From Nitrosarchaeum sp. (GTDB lineage Archaea > Thermoproteota > Nitrososphaeria > Nitrososphaerales > Nitrosopumilaceae): a stretch of DNA of 64,000 nt. The notes beneath the pieces are model-generated. The model was given only the letters and a program-made list of their open reading frames with translations, was not told the origin of the DNA and did not search any database. The translations under genes were made by a program, and so were the position numbers. Where the stretch lies: the NCBI GenBank assembly GCA_021414365.1, contig JAIOOR010000008.1:1-64000 (forward strand), given 5' to 3'. Positions 16,780-24,735 of the stretch are shown here, piece after piece (position 1 is the stretch's first letter; the number at the start of each line of letters is the position of its first letter).

Positions 16780-17658
16780 ATGTTAAACTATGATGCTCCA
16801 TTGTATAGACCTCCTTCAGAGGCAAGATCATTAATTTTTCAAGTAACTCTGGGATGTTCGTTTAACGAGTGTTCTTTTTGTGACATGTATAGATCAAAAC
16901 AGTATTCAGAAAAACCATGGGATGAAGTAAAATTTGAAATCGATCTAATGGCAAAACAATTGCCTGATACAAGAAAAATCTTTTTGGCAGATGGTGACGC
17001 GCTAAATCTTGATTCAGAGTATATTGTAAAAATTGTAAAATATCTCTATGAAAAATTTCCAAGCTTGGAGAGAATTTCTTGTTATGCAATGCCTATGAAT
17101 ATTTTAAAGAAAACTGAAGAAGAATTAAAGAAAATGCATGATGCAGGATTGGATATGCTTTACTTGGGAATTGAAAGTGGTTCAGATATTATTTTAAAAA
17201 AAGTAACAAAAGGAGCAATTGCAAAAACAATTACCAAATCAGTCAACAAGGCAAAAGATGCTGGATATGTCATGTCTTGTATGATAATTTTGGGATTGGG
17301 TGGCAGAACTTATTCCAAAGAACACATCAAAGGAACTGCAGAAGTGATCAATGCTTGCTCTCCTCATTATGTAGGAGCACTGACTCTTTATTTAGAAAAC
17401 GGAATAAAACAAGAATTTATGGAAAAGTTTGGAGAGCCATTTATTAAAATCAATGATGATGAATCTCTAGAAGAATTGTATGATTTAATCAGTCAGATAC
17501 AAACCAAAGAAGAGATAGTCTTCAGGGCAAATCATGGCTCTAATGCATATACAATCAAGGGCACATTCCCACAAGACAAGCAAGAAATGTTAAAGAAAAT
17601 AGAATGGATGAAACAGCACCCAGAGATTATGCGTCCTGAGGGACTGCGCGGATTTTAA
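16780..17658 (+). CDS. Radical SAM protein
   Basis: 292 residues. The cluster motif is CSFNECSFC, a C-x4-C-x2-C variant in a GCSFNECSFCDMYRSKQYS segment near residue 25, seen in a minor group of radical SAM proteins. LFLADGDALNL and GIESGSD match the SAM-binding beta strands. The C-terminal part has HGSNAY and KGTFPQDK. The substrate is unknown. The stop overlaps the stop of the convergent nickel/cobalt permease gene by 4 bases. Confidence 0.85.
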   Translation: MLNYDAPLYRPPSEARSLIFQVTLGCSFNECSFCDMYRSKQYSEKPWDEVKFEIDLMAKQLPDTRKIFLADGDALNLDSEYIVKIVKYLYEKFPSLERISCYAMPMNILKKTEEELKKMHDAGLDMLYLGIESGSDIILKKVTKGAIAKTITKSVNKAKDAGYVMSCMIILGLGGRTYSKEHIKGTAEVINACSPHYVGALTLYLENGIKQEFMEKFGEPFIKINDDESLEELYDLISQIQTKEEIVFRANHGSNAYTIKGTFPQDKQEMLKKIEWMKQHPEIMRPEGLRGF

Positions 17659-18404
17659 AATCTAAATAGATTTTCTATAATTCCAATTTGATATACAATT
17701 GTCATGCCCAAGACAAAGCTAAGTGAGCCTGTCAAGTATCGCATTATTGTTTTGGCTTTGATGTTATTTGATAAGCCAAATGGAATACCTATCAATCCTC
17801 CAATTAAGGACATTCCAATAATAGTGCCTATTCCAAATATACCAATGAACATCAAGGCTGTTGTTAGGCTGTGAATCGCTCCAGAAGTCATAATGATTAG
17901 TGTTCCGCTTCCAGCAAGACCGTGAATCATTCCAATTAAATATGATTTATGGTTGTGTGAGTGATTTTTGTCATCATGATTGTGTTCATCAAAATGAATT
18001 GAGCCGTCTTTATGTGTATGAGGGTGTCTATGTTTAATTTTTAGAATACTTTTGTTTGTAATTCTTGTAATTGCCAATAAAATCAACATCAATCCAACTA
18101 AAAACTCAAATCCAGAAAAAACTTCTTTTTGTAGTGTAAATGTAAAACCATAAACTAGCAAACCAACAAGAAGTAAAGTAGTTGTGTGTCCAGCCCCCCA
18201 AACTGCACCAAGCAATGAGGATTTTGTGAAATTTGATTTGACAAGTTGTTTTTTTGATTGAATGGTATTAGAATTTGTGATCTGTGTAGATACTGCAGCT
18301 ATGTGATCGGCTTCAAAAGCATGTTGAATTCCAAGTGTTAATCCAAATCCAGCAATGATAACAGGAACAAAATCACCAATTTGACCAAAGATTTCTTCCA
18401 ACAA
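17655..18404 (-). CDS. Nickel/cobalt permease (NiCoT/UreH-like)
   Basis: 249 residues with six or more membrane helices. The NiCoT signature H-x4-D-H is present as HAFEADHIAAV (His28, Asp33, His34) in the second helix region. A cytosolic or extracytosolic loop near residues 130-155 is packed with His (HPHTHKDGSIH, HNHDDKNHSHNH), suited to metal capture. It should import Ni2+ or Co2+. Cobalt for the cobalamin genes at 47.6-51.8 kb is an attractive substrate, but this is an inference. Confidence 0.85.
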   Translation of the reverse strand: MLEEIFGQIGDFVPVIIAGFGLTLGIQHAFEADHIAAVSTQITNSNTIQSKKQLVKSNFTKSSLLGAVWGAGHTTTLLLVGLLVYGFTFTLQKEVFSGFEFLVGLMLILLAITRITNKSILKIKHRHPHTHKDGSIHFDEHNHDDKNHSHNHKSYLIGMIHGLAGSGTLIIMTSGAIHSLTTALMFIGIFGIGTIIGMSLIGGLIGIPFGLSNNIKAKTIMRYLTGSLSFVLGMTIVYQIGIIENLFRF

Positions 18405-18452
18405 TTTACCTCACAGGGTTTCTTGGTATCATGTTAAAAAGAATTTCCAAAG

Positions 18453-18704
18453 TCAGAGTTGCTCAACTATTGGCTTTAGATTATCTGGCAGATCAGGAAT
18501 TTCGGTATGGCTTTCATTGTTTTGTAGTATTTCTGGTCCTATTCTTCGTACTCGCTGAGTCCCAATTAGTGTGTCAATATTTCTTTGAATGTCTTTTTCT
18601 GATAAAATTGTCTTTAATTTCTCAATTACAGTTTCTTCATTTTCATATTTTTTAATTGCATATTGCACAAGGATAATTTTTTCATTTGTAGAATAATCAG
18701 TCAT
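18453..18704 (-). CDS. Hypothetical small helical protein
   Basis: 83 residues, mostly charged helix, with two Ile/Leu-rich amphipathic segments and a C-terminal Pro-rich end (IPDLPDNLKPIVEQL). It has no Cys and no membrane segment. The gene lies 42 bases after the glutaredoxin-like gene on the same strand and may be the last gene of the CcdA operon. Function is unknown. Confidence 0.55.
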   Translation of the reverse strand: MTDYSTNEKIILVQYAIKKYENEETVIEKLKTILSEKDIQRNIDTLIGTQRVRRIGPEILQNNESHTEIPDLPDNLKPIVEQL

Positions 18705-18746
18705 TTGAAAATACCATAATATTCAGAGTAAAAAACATTAGTGAAA

Positions 18747-18968
18747 CTAGGAGAATTTCTTTTTTAGATCTTCTTTTTTAGGAATACCTGTAAACTCTAA
18801 TTTTCCATCAATTACTAATCCAGGTGCTGTAAATATCGGATATTTTTCTAAATATTCTGGTTTTTCAGTTACATCAATCAAATCATATTTTATGCCTAGT
18901 TGGTCTAATATCTTCTCAAGAACAATACAGTTTGAGCATCCAGGGGTAGTAAGAACTTGTACTTTCAT
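18747..18968 (-). CDS. Glutaredoxin/thioredoxin-like small protein
   Basis: 73 residues with the redox pair TTPGCSNC (Cys11, Cys14) at the end of strand 1, cis-Pro TAPGLVIDG near residue 50, and a short C-terminal helix. It has the size of the thioredoxin-fold proteins that move electrons to or from CcdA. Its start overlaps the stop of the YHS gene as ATGA, so translation is coupled. The operon is CcdA-like, YHS, then this gene. Confidence 0.85.
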   Translation of the reverse strand: MKVQVLTTPGCSNCIVLEKILDQLGIKYDLIDVTEKPEYLEKYPIFTAPGLVIDGKLEFTGIPKKEDLKKKFS

Positions 18969-19102
18969 GACTCTGTGAACTGATCAGGATTATTCTCAAA
19001 AGCCCATCTGCAACTAGCGCAGCAAAAATAGTATTTGTTACCTTTGTGTTCTATAGAATCATGTTTTTCATCAACTTCCATGCCACATACTGGATCTTTC
19101 AT
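18965..19102 (-). CDS. YHS-domain mini-protein (short gene)
   Basis: 45 residues, beginning MKDPVCGMEVDE and containing KGNKYYFCCASCRWAF, the complete YHS metal-binding fold: Cys6, then Cys27, Cys28 and Cys31. YHS domains occur in copper and mercury handling proteins and in heavy-metal ATPases. The start overlaps the stop of the CcdA-like gene by 4 bases (ATGA), and its stop overlaps the start of the glutaredoxin-like gene the same way. These overlaps make the reading frame secure despite its length. Confidence 0.85.
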   Translation of the reverse strand: MKDPVCGMEVDEKHDSIEHKGNKYYFCCASCRWAFENNPDQFTES

Positions 19103-20115
19103 AGTATCATCTTCTTCTTTTGATTAATAAAATACCACATTATTGGAAATATGATTAATACAGAAAAGATTATCGGAACAAGATCATGTGGTATGGTAAA
19201 ATTATATGGATTTTGATGAATGTGTTGTCCTATGTGAAATTCAACAGGCAATCCTGCCATTGATACTAGGTTATTCCAACCAATATGCACTATAGTACTT
19301 TCATACCAAACATGTCCTCCTGGAAGACCGTTAATTATCAAAAATGCACCAATCATAACAAGCATCCATCCTGTGATTTTTTCTACTTTGATTCTATTTG
19401 TGGTTAATACTTTAGTTGCATTTATTCCAAGTACGGCAAGAAGTGAAAATAGAATCAACGGTATTGCTCTTCCAACACCATGCACAAGACCTAGTGACGA
19501 GCCAATCTCCAAACTTCCAGTTCCTGCTATGTAAATTAAAAGCCAGTAAAACATTGGATTTGGACATCCAACACCTGCATTGCCAAGTAGAACACCCATC
19601 AGATACGACTTTACATATTCGCCTCTGTTTTGGATAAATTTAGGTGTCTTGGAATATGTTGGCATTGCAATTGTAATTAACTTTAGTTGCGATAAACCAA
19701 AAACAAATCCTGCAATTCCAGCTATCAAAAACATTATTGTGGAGAACTGATCAAGTGATGCTGTTTTTCCAATAGTTGCAACACCCAAACCGTACAAAGT
19801 TATGGTTGTGACAAGTCCTGCACCAAATAACAGAGCCATACTCAAACCCTTTTTGTATCCTTTTCCCATGCTTAATGGAATTATAATGAATACCAGTGGA
19901 AGTGTACAGGGCAAAATGATCATTGAAAGACCAGCAACATAAGCAATAACCAGCCAAGACGGATACGAAAATTCACTTCCAGATTTTACAGTAAGATCAT
20001 TAGTTAATGAAAAAATTATTCCAAGAAAAATAAATGAAAACAAGACAAATACCAGAATAACGCCAGACTTTTTGGCAAATACAGAATTTGACATAACTTG
20101 ATAATGTTGTGTCAC
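19099..20115 (-). CDS. CcdA/DsbD-like thiol transporter
   Basis: 338 residues with about eight membrane helices. The redox cysteines are in MIILPCTLPLVF (Cys70) and GVGCPNPMFYW, matching the CcdA/DsbD pattern of one Cys in each symmetric half. It passes reducing power across the membrane. It opens an operon with a YHS mini-protein and a glutaredoxin-like protein, and faces an Lrp/TRASH regulator, so metal-thiol handling is more likely than cytochrome c maturation. Confidence 0.8.
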   Translation of the reverse strand: MTQHYQVMSNSVFAKKSGVILVFVLFSFIFLGIIFSLTNDLTVKSGSEFSYPSWLVIAYVAGLSMIILPCTLPLVFIIIPLSMGKGYKKGLSMALLFGAGLVTTITLYGLGVATIGKTASLDQFSTIMFLIAGIAGFVFGLSQLKLITIAMPTYSKTPKFIQNRGEYVKSYLMGVLLGNAGVGCPNPMFYWLLIYIAGTGSLEIGSSLGLVHGVGRAIPLILFSLLAVLGINATKVLTTNRIKVEKITGWMLVMIGAFLIINGLPGGHVWYESTIVHIGWNNLVSMAGLPVEFHIGQHIHQNPYNFTIPHDLVPIIFSVLIIFPIMWYFINQKKKMIL

Positions 20116-20177
20116 ATACTTGAATACTAGACTTTACAATTGTAAAATCATAAATATTCTCAAAAATAACTCATTTG

Positions 20178-20603
20178 GTGCCATTTCAGCCAGATGATAT
20201 CGATATTGCAATAATTGAATCACTGATCAAAGATGGAAGAAAATCATTTCGACAGATATCACGTGAAATCAAAATAAGCACACCCACTGTTCAAGCTAGA
20301 TATGAAAGACTAGTCAATGTGGGGTTGATAAAATCGGTCTCTCCAGTAATTGATCTTGGAATGCTTGAAAACAAGACTGAAAAACGTCTTGAGAACATAA
20401 AGGCAAAATCAACAAAGAAACATGATGTGAAAATAACCAAAGATATGATTCTAAAAATGACATGTGATCTTTGTAAAGGCTCAATCTCTGACAAACCACA
20501 TGTTCTGAAAATAGCTAATTTTGAGAGATTTTTTTGCTGTACTTCTTGTAGGACGCTGTATAAAGAAAAGTACAAGGGAAGAATTGAATCGCTGTCAGAT
20601 TAA
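20178..20603 (+). CDS. Lrp/AsnC-type regulator with TRASH metal-binding domain
   Basis: 141 residues from the GTG at 20178; a TTG one codon earlier is also possible. An AsnC-type helix-turn-helix (DIDIAIIESLIKDGRKSFRQ onward, about 8-55) is joined by a short linker to a TRASH zinc-finger-like domain (MTCDLCKGSISD, then FFCCTSCRTLYKEKY). This plan matches archaeal metal-sensing regulators such as those controlling copper ATPases in Sulfolobus. It is divergently placed from the CcdA operon, 62 bases away, and probably regulates it in response to a thiophilic metal. Confidence 0.85.
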   Translation: MPFQPDDIDIAIIESLIKDGRKSFRQISREIKISTPTVQARYERLVNVGLIKSVSPVIDLGMLENKTEKRLENIKAKSTKKHDVKITKDMILKMTCDLCKGSISDKPHVLKIANFERFFCCTSCRTLYKEKYKGRIESLSD

Positions 20604-20624
20604 AACTACATTTGAATTGTAGTT
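20604..20624 (+). terminator. Hairpin at the end of the TRASH-regulator gene
   Basis: AACTACA / TGTAGTT (20604-20610 with 20618-20624, seven-base loop) starts directly after the stop codon. A second hairpin, AGCCACA / TGTGGTT (20669-20675 with 20680-20686), is followed by a short T run. Either could end the mRNA. Confidence 0.4.
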
Positions 20625-20812
20625 CCATTTTGAACCACTAATGTTCTGAAAATATTTTAGTCTATAGAAGCCACAAATGTGTGGTTTTGGGAATATTTTG
20701 GGCACAATTATGTGTAAAATTAAATTTCAAGATTATCCAATATGGTTTTAAAAATCACTTTTTACAATAAATCTTATTAGCAACAAAGACACGTTATATT
20801 TAGAGAAATCAA

Positions 20813-21073
20813 ATGGGCGAAAATTATGTGAGAATAGGTGGAAGAGGAACATCAAGAAGAGTTGCTAAAAAAGAAGATGATAATTGGACTGGTGCTGAAT
20901 TTAAAAATTCACAAGAAAAACGAAAAGAAGAATCAAAAAATAGTTACATTTCTGTAGGAAGAGGTACTAGTAAAATCAAGTTTGGAGATATTGATACAAC
21001 ATCTCAGCGACCTTCAGGGAAAGGTATGTGGGTAAGTTCTGGCAGAGGAACAGGTAAGCGCTTCATAAAGTGA
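20813..21073 (+). CDS. Small basic protein with three GRGT repeats
   Basis: 86 residues. Three copies of one motif occur: YVRIGGRGTSRR near residue 5, YISVGRGTSKI near residue 45 and WVSSGRGTGKR at the C-terminus. Between them lie charged, probably unstructured linkers rich in Lys, Glu, Asn and Ser. The basic Gly-Arg-Gly-Thr turns suggest nucleic acid or phosphate binding. No family is recognised. Codon structure and the regular repeats support a real gene. Confidence 0.65.
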   Translation: MGENYVRIGGRGTSRRVAKKEDDNWTGAEFKNSQEKRKEESKNSYISVGRGTSKIKFGDIDTTSQRPSGKGMWVSSGRGTGKRFIK

Positions 21074-21160
21074 TCTGTGCACACAATACATAAAATCTCA
21101 TAAAGATTTGTTATAAAGACAAAATCATATTTTAAATAAAAAAAAGAAAAAATTTAAGAT

Positions 21161-21508
21161 TTATTTGAAAGAACGTACTTTGCGAATTACTTTGTTGTGA
21201 TCAAATGCAGCAGTAGTAGTCACATACAAGATATGGTTCTTACCAGCAGGCATTACTATTCTTTTAACTGTATCATATTCAGCGACTACATATTTGCATG
21301 ATCCAAGTGTTCGAAGTAGTTTTTTTCGTTGTTTCCAGTCATGAGCAGCAGCTTTCAGTGACGCTAAGCTTTGATTTTTGGATACAAGAATTTTTACTTT
21401 CTTTGAACGTTCCGAGAAAATCAATTTTCCTTGAAGGTCACAAACACTAACTACTCTTACAGAAGGACTTAATTTCAAAAGTTTTTCTGCAGCAGATTGT
21501 ATTTCCAT
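21161..21508 (-). CDS. Hypothetical protein, possible roadblock-like fold
   Basis: 115 residues. Alternating strands and helices include VRVVSVCDLQGKLIFSER near the N-terminus and PAGKNHILYVTTTA near the C-terminus, an arrangement reminiscent of roadblock/LC7 and profilin-like folds. It ends in a basic helix, HNKVIRKVRSF. It has no membrane segment. The fold suggestion is weak and no function is claimed. Confidence 0.6.
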   Translation of the reverse strand: MEIQSAAEKLLKLSPSVRVVSVCDLQGKLIFSERSKKVKILVSKNQSLASLKAAAHDWKQRKKLLRTLGSCKYVVAEYDTVKRIVMPAGKNHILYVTTTAAFDHNKVIRKVRSFK

Positions 21509-21641
21509 GTTATTGGTTTGTGTGGTAATTGATAAAATTTATGATCTAGGATATATGGTAAAATCTTAATCCAAAGGTCATTTCTCCCATACAAACTGTT
21601 CTTAGTTTTTCCAAATTCCTATCTAGCCCCATGAAAGGATA

Positions 21642-21716
21642 TGGGCCCACAGGGATTTGAACCCTGGATTTTCGCCGTGTAAGGGCGACGTCATAACCGA
21701 TCTGGACCATGAGCCC
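21642..21716 (-). tRNA. tRNA-Val (anticodon UAC)
   Basis: 75 nt. The acceptor GGGCTCA pairs with TGGGCCC, discriminator A. The anticodon stem TCGCC/GGCGA holds loop CTTACAC, anticodon TAC. The T arm is CAGGG-TTCAAAT-CCCTG. No intron is seen and CCA is not encoded. Confidence 0.95.
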
Positions 21717-21794
21717 AGAAACATTCGTTGATGAAAACCATTTAAACTTTGAGAAAGGGACAATCTAGAAATTTGATCAGAATTTTGTACAAGT

Positions 21795-22811
21795 ATGATC
21801 GATTTAGATTTTTTTTCTAGTCCAATAGGATTAGGTCATGTAACAAGAGATATAGCTATTGCAAATAATTTTGAAAACATATCAACAAAATTTGTAACAG
21901 GAAGTGGAGCTGCAAAAATTCTAAAAAATTTAGATTTGAAAGTTGAAGACATATACATTCCTCCGCAATTTATTGTAGAAAATGGAATGCTAAAGAATTC
22001 AACAAGATGGCTCTGGAATTATTATCGATATTATAAACGATGTAAAAAAATTGCTAAAAAGATTATCGAGATAGATAATCCAAGACTAGTAATTAGTGAT
22101 GAGGATTTTGCTTCACTTACTGTTGCTCAAAATAAAAAAATACCTACAGTTTTGATTACAGATGTTGTACAAACTAATTTCATAAATGGAATAACATCAT
22201 TTATTGAAAAAAAGATGAATAAATCAATGCAAGAAATTATGAAAAAATGCGATACCGTAATTATTCCAGAAAATGGCCCTGATGAAGGAAATATTAGAAG
22301 AGTTGGACCTATTGTAAGACAAATAAATTTTTCTAGAGAAGAACTTCGGAAAAAATTCTCTTTTGATAAAAAAACCATAGTTATTTCAATAGGAGGAACA
22401 GATGCGGGGGTGTTTCTAATTGAGAAAACACTAGAATCTATAGCAAAAATAAATCAGGACATAAATGTAATAATTGTTTCAGGACCATCTATGAGCAAAA
22501 AGTTTGGAGATTCTATAAGAAATTTGGGATTTGTAAATAATCTTCATGAGATGATTTTTGCAGCTGATGTCACAGTATCTCTTGCAGGTAAATCAACTAT
22601 TGACGAGGCAAAAGCATATGGAACACCTGGAATTTTTATTCCAATAAAGGGACATTTTGAGCAAGAAGGCAATGCCAAAGAAGAGGGTTTTGTTTTTGAA
22701 GATATTAATAGATTGGATAAATTAATCTTAGAAAAACTAGAGCAGAAACGAAATCCCTTGGAGACTAGAGGGGCAATTAACGCATACAATATAATCAAAA
22801 AGTTAATTTGA
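21795..22811 (+). CDS. Glycosyltransferase of GT-B fold (MurG/GT28-like)
   Basis: 338 residues. The N-terminal domain begins with a glycine-containing loop, SPIGLGHVTRDIAIAN, which fits the acceptor-side Rossmann fold. The C-terminal domain carries VISIGGTDAG and SLAGKSTIDEAKAYGTP, the nucleotide-sugar-binding signature of the MurG/GT28 group, ending in HFEQEGNAKEEGFV. It should transfer a sugar from a UDP- or similar donor, perhaps to a lipid or surface glycan. The gene stands 52 bases before aspartate kinase on the same strand. Confidence 0.8.
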   Translation: MIDLDFFSSPIGLGHVTRDIAIANNFENISTKFVTGSGAAKILKNLDLKVEDIYIPPQFIVENGMLKNSTRWLWNYYRYYKRCKKIAKKIIEIDNPRLVISDEDFASLTVAQNKKIPTVLITDVVQTNFINGITSFIEKKMNKSMQEIMKKCDTVIIPENGPDEGNIRRVGPIVRQINFSREELRKKFSFDKKTIVISIGGTDAGVFLIEKTLESIAKINQDINVIIVSGPSMSKKFGDSIRNLGFVNNLHEMIFAADVTVSLAGKSTIDEAKAYGTPGIFIPIKGHFEQEGNAKEEGFVFEDINRLDKLILEKLEQKRNPLETRGAINAYNIIKKLI

Positions 22812-22863
22812 CAAAATTTGATCCAATCCTTAATAGATAGCCAATTAATTTTGTTAAAGTACT

Positions 22864-24276
22864 ATGAAGTTAGTTGTAGCCAAGTTTGGTGGAAGCGCAA
22901 TTGGTATTGATGGTGTTTCAATTCCACTAATTGTTGCTAGAATTAATGATTTAAAGAAAGATTCCAAGATTATCGCAGTTTTCTCAGCACCGCTTACAAC
23001 TCAAAATGGAAAAAAGTGCTCACTTACAGATGTAATTTTAGAACAAGGAAGAAATGTGGAAAAAGGGACCAAAGCAACTTTGGATACTGTAAAATCATGC
23101 TATCAAAAAATTCTGGAGCTAGTAAATTCAGAAAATAAAAAAGATTGTCAAAAAGTCATAGACTCGTTCCTAAAAAAGGCCGAAAAGGCATTAGATGAGG
23201 CCCTTGAGAAAAAAGAATTTGCCGAAGAGATACGTTCACGATCATTGGCTTTTTCAGGAGAGATTTTAATGTCGCATGTGATGAATTACATTTTAAAAAG
23301 TAATGGAATAAAAACAGATGCAGTAAGTTACGATGACTGGCCAATAATCACAGATTATAACATAGAATCAACAAATTTTCTTGCAGCAAAATCCAGAGAG
23401 AATCTGGATAAAACAGCTAAACTAGTAGAAGAAAATGATGTAGTTACAATAGGCGGTTTTATAGGTAAAACTCCAGATGGTATCACTACTACGTATGAGC
23501 GAGGGGGCTCTGATAGAACTGCGGCTGATCTGGGAATATTATTTCATAAAAAATATGATACCATAATAGACTTTGAAAAAGACAGCTCTGTAGTATCTGC
23601 TGATCCAAAAATTGTTGAAACAGGACTGACTGAAGTGGATCAACTGTCATACAATGAAGCAAGACTGGCAGGAATGTTTGGAATGAAAATTTTAGATCCC
23701 ATTGCAATAAAGGAGATTGTGGAAAATGGAGTCGATATGCCAATTATTGTCACAAATATGAAAGATCCATCAAAGACCACCATAATCAAGAGAATTCCAG
23801 ATAGTAGAAATGATCATCCAATTAAGATAGTTACTGGAAAAGAAAATTGTGCGATTTTTAAAATTGAGACAAATTCGGCGCAAAAATTGCTAATATCACT
23901 AGAAAAAGACAAGCGATATAGTGAATATGTGATATTATCTCCATTTACAAAAGATGGAGTTGAGTTTTCAAGAATATTATTTTTAGATGGAGATTATGTC
24001 AAAAGAAATGAAAAATATTTTCTTGGATTTGATTCGCTTGCATCAATTACATACAGCCGAGGAGTAATTACATTAATTGGTGATGAAATGTGGAGAGTAC
24101 AACAAGTAGCATCAAGGACTAGTGCAAAGATTGGCGAAGCTGGACTAAACATTCTGAATATGGATGCGCAAGAAGAGACTTCAAGAATAATTATCGTAGT
24201 TGAAGATTCTAAAGATAACATTAGAAAAGCAATAAATGCAATTCACAAAGAAAAATCTAAGATTAATTTTATTTAA
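22864..24276 (+). CDS. lysC: Aspartate kinase
   Basis: 470 residues with an N-terminal amino acid kinase domain (VAKFGGSAIG at the start, GGFIGKTPDG and YERGGSDRTAADLG near 200-220) and two C-terminal ACT domains (about 320-470) for feedback control. It phosphorylates aspartate, the first step towards threonine, methionine and lysine. Aspartate-semialdehyde dehydrogenase, the next enzyme, is at 51.9 kb, so the pathway genes are scattered. The candidate structured RNA at 24288 starts 12 bases after the stop. Confidence 0.95.
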   Translation: MKLVVAKFGGSAIGIDGVSIPLIVARINDLKKDSKIIAVFSAPLTTQNGKKCSLTDVILEQGRNVEKGTKATLDTVKSCYQKILELVNSENKKDCQKVIDSFLKKAEKALDEALEKKEFAEEIRSRSLAFSGEILMSHVMNYILKSNGIKTDAVSYDDWPIITDYNIESTNFLAAKSRENLDKTAKLVEENDVVTIGGFIGKTPDGITTTYERGGSDRTAADLGILFHKKYDTIIDFEKDSSVVSADPKIVETGLTEVDQLSYNEARLAGMFGMKILDPIAIKEIVENGVDMPIIVTNMKDPSKTTIIKRIPDSRNDHPIKIVTGKENCAIFKIETNSAQKLLISLEKDKRYSEYVILSPFTKDGVEFSRILFLDGDYVKRNEKYFLGFDSLASITYSRGVITLIGDEMWRVQQVASRTSAKIGEAGLNILNMDAQEETSRIIIVVEDSKDNIRKAINAIHKEKSKINFI

Positions 24277-24287
24277 TTGAGTGAAAG

Positions 24288-24366
24288 TGGCGTTACGGGT
24301 TTTCACCTGTAGCGCCATTAAGGGTTTGTTCATGGACCGTTATCTAGACTTAGTCCGGCGTTACCC
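24288..24366 (+). ncRNA. Candidate structured RNA downstream of aspartate kinase
   Basis: Stem 1 pairs TGGCGTTACGGGT (24288-24300) with ACCTGTAGCGCCA (24305-24317), 13 pairs with a TTTC loop. Its two non-Watson-Crick positions are G-U when read as plus-strand RNA but C-A on the other strand, so the plus strand is the RNA. A second element follows: GGGT/ACCC (24322-24325, 24363-24366) enclosing GGAC/GTCC (24334-24337, 24353-24356). The second element ends with GGCGTTAC, a copy of the 5' arm of stem 1, so the two copies could compete for GTAGCGCC. AAAAACA follows, which also allows an H/ACA-like reading. Confidence 0.5.
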
Positions 24367-24409
24367 AAAAACACGCGTTAAGTATAGTTAGATTTTCTAG
24401 TATTTAGAG

Positions 24410-24427
24410 CTGATCTATATAGATCAG
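24410..24427. terminator. 18-base perfect palindrome between convergent genes
   Basis: CTGATCTATATAGATCAG lies 1 base from the stop of the convergent membrane protein gene and is followed by TTT on the plus strand. It can fold as a hairpin from either strand, so a two-way terminator is the simplest reading. Confidence 0.45.
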
Positions 24428-24428
24428 T

Positions 24429-24647
24429 TTAGCTACGCTCAGCTGCATACCAAAGAATCATGCCTGCACCGATTATTGCGTACCACTTGAAGTTTTTCTT
24501 GTTTAGAAAAATATTGGCTGATGCTAGTTCTTCATCCCGATAAGTAGCTAGTCTAATCTTTTTCATTTCAAAGGCTTGACCAACCAAACCAACTATTAAA
24601 AGTGCAATTGCGATAAAACCCAAAACCCATTCCATGCTGAAAAACAT
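24429..24647 (-). CDS. Small two-helix membrane protein
   Basis: 72 residues with hydrophobic segments at about 6-24 and 54-68, separated by a charged middle (KKIRLATYRDEELASANIFL). The tail ends WYAAERS. No family is recognised. Good codon structure and the terminator-like palindrome just after the stop support a real gene. Confidence 0.6.
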   Translation of the reverse strand: MFFSMEWVLGFIAIALLIVGLVGQAFEMKKIRLATYRDEELASANIFLNKKNFKWYAIIGAGMILWYAAERS

Positions 24648-24735
24648 GCTTGGTCAAATATGTAGTTTCCAGATTTGCCATAAAATTCCATTCTAAAGAT
24701 AATTCTTTAAATTAGTAGAGTATTTTCCCTCTCCT

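Noticed and set aside
24288-24317. Reading of the post-lysC hairpin as a minus-strand RNA with GAAA loop
   Set aside because: The loop is attractive, but two pairs would become C-A mismatches; on the plus strand they are G-U pairs.
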